Shown here one piece after another: positions 57,569 through 64,000 of a stretch of DNA of 64,000 bases; the first letter of the stretch is position 1, and every line of letters begins with the position of its first letter. The notes under the pieces are model-generated. The model ran no database searches and was not told the origin of the DNA. It worked only from the letters and a program-made list of their open reading frames with translations. Both the position numbers and the translations under genes were made by a program. Source of the DNA: Aldehydirespirator sp965220345 (GTDB lineage Bacteria > Actinomycetota > Acidimicrobiia > Acidimicrobiales > Aldehydirespiratoraceae); NCBI GenBank assembly GCA_965220345.1, contig OZ244822.1, positions 1,674,001 through 1,738,000 of the forward strand, read 5' to 3'.

Positions 57569-57648
57569 CACAATTGTGGGCGGGTCGGCGGAATATGTGC
57601 AGTGTCAGGATCGCGGCGGGGCTGAGTGTGCGCTACGTGTAGCCTGAG

Positions 57649-58905
57649 ATGGTGAAAAGCGCGCAACAAGTCGCAGTGCCAGAACTAGCAGCCCGAGCAA
57701 AAGCTGCCTCACGGGCGCTGGCTTCAGCATCAACCGCTGCCAAAAACGAAGCGCTGCTTACAGCGGCTGACCTGCTGGTCAAACAAGCCGACGAGATCTG
57801 CGCTGCCAACGCGATTGACGTGCAGCGAGCCGAGACCGACGGCACCCCGGCACCTCTGATTGATCGTCTGCGTCTATCGCCTGCACGAATTGATGCCATG
57901 GCTGACGGTTTGCGTCAGATCGCTTCGCGCCCTGACCCTGTCGGGTTGATTACTGACGGCTGGACAAGACCCAACGGTCTGCGAATAGAGCGTGTGCGTG
58001 TGCCGCTCGGAGTAGTAGCGATCATTTATGAGAGCCGCCCCAACGTCACATCCGATGCGGCTGGCCTATGTCTCAAATCAGGCAACGCAGCCTTCCTGCG
58101 GGGTTCGTCATCGGCGATCAACTCCAACCTCGCAGTAGCTGCCTCTATCCGTGAAGCGCTGACCTCCGTTGATCTGCCTGCTGATGCTTTGGTGCTGGTG
58201 GAGGACACTTCGCGTGCCACAGCCATTGAGTTCATGCAACAAACCGGTGCCATCGACTGCCTAATCCCGCGTGGCGGGCCATCGCTGATCGCCTCAGTGC
58301 TGGAGCATGCGACCGTGCCAGTGATCGTGGACGGTGCCGGAAACTGTCACGCCTACATCGACGCGTCGGCTGATCTTGACGATGCACAAAACATTGTCGT
58401 CAACGGCAAAACCCAACGACCAGGGGTATGCAACGCGCTTGAGTCTCTAATAGTTCACTCGTCGGTAGCTGCTGAGTTTCTGCCCCAGGCTGCGGCTGCA
58501 CTCACTGGCGTAGAACTGCTGGGTGACGAGCGGGCCCGCCAGGCGGTGCCATCAATGAAGCAGGCCACTAACGCTGATTACGCAGCCGAGTTTCTCGACC
58601 TGAAAATGTCGGTTAAGGTGGTTGACACGCTTGATGAAGCCATCGCGCACATCAACCACAACGGCTCAGGTCACTCCGAGACCATCATTACCGCCGACCT
58701 CGCCGCAGCAGAGCGTTTCACCAAAGAAGTAGACGCTGCTGTGGTGCTAGTCAACGCCTCGACACGCTTCGTTGACGGCGAAGAGTTCGGTTTTGGTGCC
58801 GAGATCGGTATCAGCACCCAGAAACTTCATGCCCGCGGCCCGCTGGGTCTTGAGCAGCTAACCACCCTCAAGTTCGTCGTGCGCGGCGCAGGCCACATCC
58901 GCTGA
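57649..58905 (+). CDS. proA: Glutamate-5-semialdehyde dehydrogenase
   Basis: ProA reduces gamma-glutamyl phosphate to the semialdehyde, the second step of proline synthesis, using NADPH. The 418-residue length is standard. It has VPLGVVAIIYESRPNVTSDA near residue 118, LKSGNAAFLRGSSSAINSN, the catalytic Cys in GKTQRPGVCNALESLIVH, and FGAEIGISTQKLHARGP at the end. It stands alone, 9 kb from proB. Confidence 0.97.
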   Translation: MVKSAQQVAVPELAARAKAASRALASASTAAKNEALLTAADLLVKQADEICAANAIDVQRAETDGTPAPLIDRLRLSPARIDAMADGLRQIASRPDPVGLITDGWTRPNGLRIERVRVPLGVVAIIYESRPNVTSDAAGLCLKSGNAAFLRGSSSAINSNLAVAASIREALTSVDLPADALVLVEDTSRATAIEFMQQTGAIDCLIPRGGPSLIASVLEHATVPVIVDGAGNCHAYIDASADLDDAQNIVVNGKTQRPGVCNALESLIVHSSVAAEFLPQAAAALTGVELLGDERARQAVPSMKQATNADYAAEFLDLKMSVKVVDTLDEAIAHINHNGSGHSETIITADLAAAERFTKEVDAAVVLVNASTRFVDGEEFGFGAEIGISTQKLHARGPLGLEQLTTLKFVVRGAGHIR

Positions 58906-58932
58906 ACGCTCAGCTATAACACTTCACTACGC

Positions 58933-59886
58933 ATGTCTGAGAGTTCTTCTGTGACTGGCAGCACTACAGCTTCTGATAGCGATTCAATGTCTGGCAGTTC
59001 AGACCGTCACGCTTGCTTCAGCAGCGTCGAAGAGTTGCAACAGCAACTTTCGGCGGTTGATTACCTGTGTGATCCTGGGCTTGCAGGTGTCGTGTATCTC
59101 GCTGACCGTCTCGGCAAGCCGATGCTGGTAGAAGGCCCCGCTGGCACAGGCAAGACTCAGCTAGCCAAAAGCGTCGCCGAGACCACCGGCAGCCGCCTGA
59201 TAAGACTGCAATGCTATGAGGGTCTTGACGAAGCCAAAGCACTTTACGAATGGAACTACAAGAAACAGCTATTGCGTATTCAGACCGAACGCCGAGCAGA
59301 TGCCAGCTGGGATGACGTTTCTGACGACATTTTCTCTGATGAGTTCCTGCTAACCCGACCACTTCTAGAAGCGATAACCGCTGATGATCCAATCGTGTTG
59401 CTAATAGACGAAGTCGACCGGGTAGAGGTAGAGACCGAAGCACTGCTATTAGAGGTGCTCAGCGAATATCAGGTATCAATCCCTGAACTCGGCACCATCA
59501 AAGCTCGCCAAGTGCCGCTGGTGTTTTTGACATCAAACAACACCCGCGAACTCAGCGAAGCTCTGAAACGCCGCTGCCTATATTTACACATTGACTACCC
59601 GTCAATGGAGCGCGAGAAACAGATCGTGCTAGCCAAAGTCCCTGACATCACCGAAAACTTGGCGACGCAAGTGTCTCAAGTAGTGCGGTCAATTCGCCGC
59701 CTCGAACTCAAAAAACCGCCGTCGGTTTCTGAGACTCTTGATTGGGCTAAAACCCTAGTGCTGTTAGGGGTGCGCCATGTTGACGCTGAGGTTGCTGCTG
59801 ACACGGTCAACATTTTGTTGAAGTATCAAAGCGATATCGCCAAAGCCAACAAAGAACTGGCATCTGTTGATGGTCTCAGCCTCTAG
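58933..59886 (+). CDS. MoxR-family AAA+ ATPase (CoxD-like)
   Basis: The 317-residue protein is a MoxR AAA+ ATPase. After a Ser-rich N-terminus (about 25 residues) come Walker A VEGPAGTGKTQLAKSVAETT near residue 67, Walker B PIVLLIDEVDRVEVETEALL, and FLTSNNTRELSEALKRRCL with the arginine finger and sensor region. It is paired with the VWA protein at 59963. This two-gene unit is known from CO-dehydrogenase maturation (CoxD/CoxE) but is also found alone as a chaperone pair for metal insertion or complex assembly. No cox or other target gene is visible here. Confidence 0.92.
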   Translation: MSESSSVTGSTTASDSDSMSGSSDRHACFSSVEELQQQLSAVDYLCDPGLAGVVYLADRLGKPMLVEGPAGTGKTQLAKSVAETTGSRLIRLQCYEGLDEAKALYEWNYKKQLLRIQTERRADASWDDVSDDIFSDEFLLTRPLLEAITADDPIVLLIDEVDRVEVETEALLLEVLSEYQVSIPELGTIKARQVPLVFLTSNNTRELSEALKRRCLYLHIDYPSMEREKQIVLAKVPDITENLATQVSQVVRSIRRLELKKPPSVSETLDWAKTLVLLGVRHVDAEVAADTVNILLKYQSDIAKANKELASVDGLSL

Positions 59887-59962
59887 AACACCTAACGCTC
59901 TAAAACGCCTACCGTCATCTGCGGTTTAACTCGCTGTGAACGACTGTGCAGTTTGATTCATT

Positions 59963-61507
59963 GTGAATGTAACTGAGGCTCCTACAGCGGGTAAAGCCAA
60001 TTTTGCGGACAAATCCGACCCGCAGGTTAAGCCAGAACTGTCGGAGCTTCCAGCAGAAGCGGGAGAACCGCTACTGGAGTTGCTGAGCGGCTTCATCGCG
60101 GAACTGCGTGCGGTGGGAGTTCCTGCGAGCCTCACCGAGAGCCTTGACGCAATGGAAGCAGTCAAGCACATACACATATCTCAGCGTGACGCTTTCAAAT
60201 ACGCGCTGGCTGCCACGCTGGTCAAGAACCAGGCTCACTGGCAAGCCTTCGACACTGCGTTTGAGGTTTACTTCTCGCTGCGCGGCGACGAATACGCGAT
60301 CACCGACGAAGCCCTCAACATCGCCGAAGTTGATCCTGACGCTGAAGGCGCAGAAAATACCGCCGAAGGACAAGGCGGCGCAGCCGGTGCTGCCCTCAGC
60401 CCTGAAGAACTTGCAGAGATGCTTTATCGAGCGTTGCTTCAAGGCGATAACGCAATGCTGCGAGCCGCTGCCAGTGAGGCTGTGCGCCGTTATGCAGGCA
60501 TGGAGCCGGGACGCCCCGTCGGTGGCACCTACTACCTTTATCGCACGCTGCGGAACCTTGATCTCGAAGGTGTGCTAGAGCGTCTCATGGCTGTCGAGCA
60601 GGACAGCAGCGGTGAAGCAGGAGAAGCAGATGATTTCGAGCTGCGCTTGCGCCGCGACGAATACGAACTACGCATCTCCGAACTGAAAAGCCAGATCGAA
60701 TCTGAGATACGGCGACGGTTGGTGGCCGACCGTGGCGTTGAAGCCATGGCCAAAACCCTGCGCAGGCCGCTGCCAGCCGACATTGACTTCATGCATGCCT
60801 CACGCGAAGAGATGGCAAGCCTGCGAAAAGCTATTTATCCCCTGACCCGCAAACTGGCGGCTCGGCTAGTTCGCAAACGTCGTCAAGGCCGCACCGGGCC
60901 GCTTGACTTTCGTTCTACGGTACGTCATTCGCTGGCATACGGCGGGGTGCCAGCCGAACCCAAGTTCCGCCATAAGCGACCTCACAAGCCCGACATCATG
61001 GTGATAGCCGACGTGTCAGGTTCGGTAGCGGCTTTCGCTCGTTTCACGCTGCATCTCGTGTATGCGATCTCAAGCCAGTTCTCGAAAGTGCGCTCGTTCG
61101 TGTTCATTGACGGTCTCGACGAAGTGACCGGCTTATTTGAGGGCAGCGACGACATCGCCGAAGCGGTGCATAGGGTCAACACCGAAGCCGATGTGGTGTG
61201 GGTAGATGGTCATTCCGACTACGGGCACGCTCTCGGTGTGTTTTGGGATCGCTACTTCGATGCTGTCGGACCGCGCACCACGGTGATGATCCTCGGCGAC
61301 GCACGCAACAACTATCATGCCCCACAAAGCTGGATAGTCAAAGCCATGCAAGCCAAAGCAAAGCAGGTGTTCTGGCTCAACCCTGAGCCTCGCAGCTACT
61401 GGGACACAGGCGACTCAATCGTGGGGGAGTATGCGCCCTACTGCGACGGCGTGTTCGAGGTGCGCAACCTGCGACAACTCGAAGCCTTCGTTGATCGTCT
61501 GGCGTAA
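59963..61507 (+). CDS. VWA-domain protein, CoxE-like
   Basis: The 514-residue protein, GTG start, is the VWA partner of the MoxR ATPase. The N-terminal two thirds are helical (FIAELRAVGVPASLTESLDA, EVYFSLRGDEY) with an acidic Glu/Ala/Gly-rich linker. The C-terminal VWA domain (from about residue 340) has the MIDAS motif VIADVSGSVAAFARF, TGLFEGSDDI, and VMILGDARNNYHAP with the second Asp. It ends WLNPEPRSYWDTGDS, typical of the CoxE/VWA_CoxE family. It probably presents a bound metal-dependent target to the ATPase. Confidence 0.9.
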   Translation: MNVTEAPTAGKANFADKSDPQVKPELSELPAEAGEPLLELLSGFIAELRAVGVPASLTESLDAMEAVKHIHISQRDAFKYALAATLVKNQAHWQAFDTAFEVYFSLRGDEYAITDEALNIAEVDPDAEGAENTAEGQGGAAGAALSPEELAEMLYRALLQGDNAMLRAAASEAVRRYAGMEPGRPVGGTYYLYRTLRNLDLEGVLERLMAVEQDSSGEAGEADDFELRLRRDEYELRISELKSQIESEIRRRLVADRGVEAMAKTLRRPLPADIDFMHASREEMASLRKAIYPLTRKLAARLVRKRRQGRTGPLDFRSTVRHSLAYGGVPAEPKFRHKRPHKPDIMVIADVSGSVAAFARFTLHLVYAISSQFSKVRSFVFIDGLDEVTGLFEGSDDIAEAVHRVNTEADVVWVDGHSDYGHALGVFWDRYFDAVGPRTTVMILGDARNNYHAPQSWIVKAMQAKAKQVFWLNPEPRSYWDTGDSIVGEYAPYCDGVFEVRNLRQLEAFVDRLA

Positions 61508-61834
61508 CGACAACGGGCGTAACGACGACAACGCAAAGTCAAGCAACGGCAAGGCAAAGCCAAGCAACGACGGCAAAGAGACGCATTCGTGTCTGTGTGA
61601 CGACCAGAGTCAGACCAACTTGCAGTCGACTTGCACACTGTTAATGCGTTGTGCTAATCTTATCTCAGAGTGACCTGTTGTTGCCTCGCAGCAGCAGGTT
61701 TCTGCTTGCCAATAACAGGCTTCTAGTCTATATTGGTAACCAAGGGCAGGTGTAGCGCGCTTAGAGGGTGCGCGCATGACACTCAACCCTTCCATACATA
61801 CAAAACCCTTCACAGAGAAAGTGAGAAGGCCGTT
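61508..61834 (+). promoter_or_regulatory. Intergenic region with two sigma70-like promoters before the sigma factor gene
   Basis: The first part (61508-61590) is low-complexity DNA made of CAACG/AAGC repeats. At 61631-61660 lies TTGCAC, 18 bp, then TAATCT with a TG extension (GTGCTAATCT). At 61706-61734 lies TTGCCA, 17 bp, then TATATT, a better match, giving a leader of roughly 95 bases to the GTG at 61835. AGAAGG at 61824-61829 is the ribosome site. Confidence 0.6.
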
Positions 61835-62716
61835 GTGCCGCGCGAGTGGATCACGGCCAGGAGATCAGGCATGAGCGATTCAGTAGGACAGTATTTGAAC
61901 GAAATCGGTGCGGTGGCTTTGCTCAACGCTCAAGAAGAGCGCGAACTGTCGCAAGCCATTGAGGGCGGCGTCGAAGCTCGCCAGCGCAAAGAACAAGGCG
62001 AAACCGGACGCGAGCTAGACAAGGCGATTCGTGTAGCCGAAGCAGCCAAAGACCGTTTCATCCGCGCCAACCTGCGGCTTGTGGTGAGCGTGGCTCGCCG
62101 CTATCCGCTTCCGCCGGGTATGGAACTGCTTGACCTGATCCAGGAAGGCAACCTCGGCTTGGAGCACGCAGTTGACAAGTTCGACTGGCGCAAGGGTTTC
62201 AAGTTCTCAACTTACGCCACCTTCTGGATCCGTCAGTCCATCGGACGGGCCCTTGACCAGAAGGCCAGTCTGGTGCGCCTGCCCGGCGACCGCTCGGCAT
62301 CGCTTCGTGCCGCGCTGCGTCAGGTGTCCGGCGACGGCGACGAGCTTGACGATGATCACGCTCGTCTGCATCGCTTGACCACTCCCACTTCGCTGGACCG
62401 CACTATCGGCGATGACGACAGCAACGAGCTGATTGATTTGTTGCCTGATGCGAACCCTGGCCCCGAACTTGAAGTGATGGCCAAAGCCGAAGAAGAGATG
62501 GTTACCGGCCTGCTCGACATTCTTGAGCCTCGCGCCAAGTATGCCGTTGAGCAGCGTTTCGGTCTCACCGACGGTATCAAGCGTTCGTATCGCGAAGTTG
62601 GCGAAGAGCTTGGTGTTACTGCCGAAGCCGCCCGCCGTCTGGTGAAGCGCGCCATCAACTCCGTGCGAGAGCACGCTGATGATCTGCGCCTCGCCGAAAC
62701 GGTCGACGCAGCCTGA
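61835..62716 (+). CDS. RNA polymerase sigma factor, sigma70 family group 2
   Basis: I start at GTG 61835, placed by AGAAGG five bases upstream (293 residues); ATG 61871 just before the conserved part is possible. Region 1.2 is SVGQYLNEIGAVALLNAQEE. Region 2 is complete: FIRANLRLVVSVARRYPLPP, LDLIQEGNLGLEHAVDKFDW and FSTYATFWIRQSIGRALDQK. Region 3 is present, and region 4 has the HTH REVGEELGVTAEAARRLVKR. There is no long acidic region 1.1, so this is a group 2 (SigB/HrdA-like) and not the primary sigma factor. It has two promoters of its own and is followed after five bases by the DAHP synthase gene. Confidence 0.9.
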   Translation: MPREWITARRSGMSDSVGQYLNEIGAVALLNAQEERELSQAIEGGVEARQRKEQGETGRELDKAIRVAEAAKDRFIRANLRLVVSVARRYPLPPGMELLDLIQEGNLGLEHAVDKFDWRKGFKFSTYATFWIRQSIGRALDQKASLVRLPGDRSASLRAALRQVSGDGDELDDDHARLHRLTTPTSLDRTIGDDDSNELIDLLPDANPGPELEVMAKAEEEMVTGLLDILEPRAKYAVEQRFGLTDGIKRSYREVGEELGVTAEAARRLVKRAINSVREHADDLRLAETVDAA

Positions 62717-62721
62717 CATCA

Positions 62722-64000
62722 ATGATCGCCGGTAATGCGGCTTCGGCAGCCGGCGGCTCTTATTGGTCTCCCTCGTCTTGGCGGGCCAAACCTGCGCTTC
62801 ATCAGCCAGCTTGGCCCGACATAGCCGAACTTGAGCAGGCCACCAAAGCGCTGCAAGATCTGCCGCCGCTGGTATTCGCAGGCGAGTCGCGCTCGCTGAT
62901 GAGCCACCTCGGACGAGTCGCCAAAGGCGAAGCGTTCCTGTTGCAGGCTGGCGACTGTGCAGAGTCTTTCGATTCTTCAGCTGACTCAATCCGCGACAAG
63001 CTGCGGGTGATACTGCAGATGGCTATCGTGCTCACCTACTCTGGCGGTGTTCCGCTGGTGAAGGTGGGTCGGATCGCTGGGCAGTTCGCCAAACCTCGCT
63101 CTAGCCCAACCGAAACAAAAGGCTCAGTCGAACTCCCTTCGTTTCTCGGGCATATGGTCAACGACATCGGCTTTAGTGAGACTGAGCGACTGCCTGATCC
63201 GCGCCGACTGCTGACTGCTTATCATCGGGCTGCGTCCACTCTCAACCTGTTGAGGGCGTTCACTCGCGGCGGTTACGCTGATCTGTCGCAGGTAGCTACC
63301 TGGAATCGCCAGTTCGTGGCTTCTTCGCCAGCGGGTCAGCGTTACGCGCAGATGGCCGAAGACATCGACCGAGCGCTGCGTTTCATGACCGCCTGCGGGG
63401 TCACCAACACCAACACGCCGCAACTGCACGAAGTGGAGTTCTACACCAGTCACGAGTCGCTGGTGCTCGACTATGAAGAAGCGCTCACCCGTGAAGACTC
63501 CACTAGTGGAGACTGGTACAACTGTTCGGCGCACATGTTGTGGATCGGTGAACGAACCCGCCAGCTTGATGGTGCTCATGTGGAATTTCTGCGTGGAGTG
63601 CGTAATCCGCTCGGTTGCAAAATCGGGCCGACAGCCTCCGCTGAAGAGGTTCTGGCGCTTTGCGAAAAACTGAACCCTCAACGGATACCTGGAAGGCTCA
63701 CACTGATCACCAGAATGGGTGCCGACAAGGTGGAAACTCTGCTGCCTCCGCTGCTGGAAGCGGTGCGTGACTCGGGTCATCCAGTGGCTTGGGCGTGTGA
63801 CCCCATGCACGGCAATACCTATACGTCAGAGTCGGGCCGCAAGACCCGCCACTTCGATCATGTGCTAGCCGAGATCAGTGGCTTCTTCGCGGCTCACGCG
63901 GCTTGTGGCACCTGGCCCGGCGGAGTGCATGTGGAGTTGACCGGTGATGCGGTCACCGAGTGTGTTGGTGGGGCTGACGACATCAGCCACGAAGACCTTG
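62722..64000 (+). CDS. aroG: Class II 3-deoxy-7-phosphoheptulonate synthase (cut by window end)
   Basis: This enzyme condenses PEP and erythrose-4-phosphate to DAHP, the entry to the shikimate pathway. The frame starts at ATG 62722 and is open to the window end, about 426 of the usual 450-460 residues. Class II hallmarks are clear: FLLQAGDCAESFDSSADSIR with the metal Cys, VGRIAGQFAKPRSSPTETKG, YTSHESLVLDYEEALTR, WIGERTRQLDGAHVEFLRGV, and DPMHGNTYTSESGRKTR with the metal His. This is the plant/actinobacterial type, often controlled by aromatic amino acids. It lies close behind the sigma factor gene. Confidence 0.95.
   Translation, partial: MIAGNAASAAGGSYWSPSSWRAKPALHQPAWPDIAELEQATKALQDLPPLVFAGESRSLMSHLGRVAKGEAFLLQAGDCAESFDSSADSIRDKLRVILQMAIVLTYSGGVPLVKVGRIAGQFAKPRSSPTETKGSVELPSFLGHMVNDIGFSETERLPDPRRLLTAYHRAASTLNLLRAFTRGGYADLSQVATWNRQFVASSPAGQRYAQMAEDIDRALRFMTACGVTNTNTPQLHEVEFYTSHESLVLDYEEALTREDSTSGDWYNCSAHMLWIGERTRQLDGAHVEFLRGVRNPLGCKIGPTASAEEVLALCEKLNPQRIPGRLTLITRMGADKVETLLPPLLEAVRDSGHPVAWACDPMHGNTYTSESGRKTRHFDHVLAEISGFFAAHAACGTWPGGVHVELTGDAVTECVGGADDISHEDL

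Overview
The window looks like a chromosomal segment of an actinobacterium. Acidimicrobiia is my best guess, not a proven assignment. The reasons are: moderately high GC with many GTG and TTG starts; a tyrA-aroA-cmk cluster downstream of scpAB/rluB; TlyA, a class II DAHP synthase and a BldC/excisionase-type small HTH protein; the TIGR03960/TIGR03936-type radical-SAM pair upstream of RNase E/G-rplU-rpmA-obgE-proB; and a complete mreBCD-mrdA-rodA block, which implies a rod-shaped cell.

Layout. 1-0.8 kb: molybdenum-cofactor genes (moaA end, moaC). 0.8-6.6 kb: accessory patch with a lipoprotein, a large secreted Calx-beta surface protein whose 5' end carries a run of ten G, a SepX/GlpR-like membrane protein and a Uma2-family nuclease. 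6.7-11 kb: tRNA-Ala, an ERG4/ERG24-type sterol reductase, an ammonium transporter and an M20 amidohydrolase. 11-24.7 kb: tlyA-nadK-recN-pyrG-xerD, then trpS on the other strand, then scpA-scpB-rluB-tyrA-aroA/cmk (one fused frame)-plsC. 24.8-28.2 kb: ispH with a degenerate ParA-like partner, a divergent HTH regulator, a methyltransferase and tRNA-Gly. 28.4-33.8 kb: tig-clpP-clpX-folC-ndk. 33.9-40.3 kb: mreB-mreC-mreD-mrdA-rodA, with four-base overlaps from mreC onward. 40.4-48.6 kb: radical SAM-DUF2344-rng-rplU-rpmA-obgE-proB. 57.6-64 kb: proA, a MoxR/VWA pair, a group 2 sigma factor and a truncated class II DAHP synthase.

The most unusual part is 48.6-57.5 kb, which separates proB from proA, two genes usually adjacent. 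It holds pspA and murJ, then an AT-richer stretch with a secreted protein made of two arrays of short repeats, a basic VRVAPF array followed by a Tyr/Glu-rich VYNYE array. An in-frame UGA cuts this protein off from a metzincin-type zinc-protease segment (HELGHSVGFHH) that stays open for 107 more codons. Two lipoproteins sharing three copies of an unrecognised domain follow directly, then an AAA_14/DUF4143 ATPase with repeated operator-like sites upstream.

A second genome-level oddity is the number of short (13-22 bp) near-perfect tandem duplications at gene junctions and in protein linkers. One of them forms the aroA-cmk fusion joint. All functions are inferred from sequence reading alone; no database search was possible.
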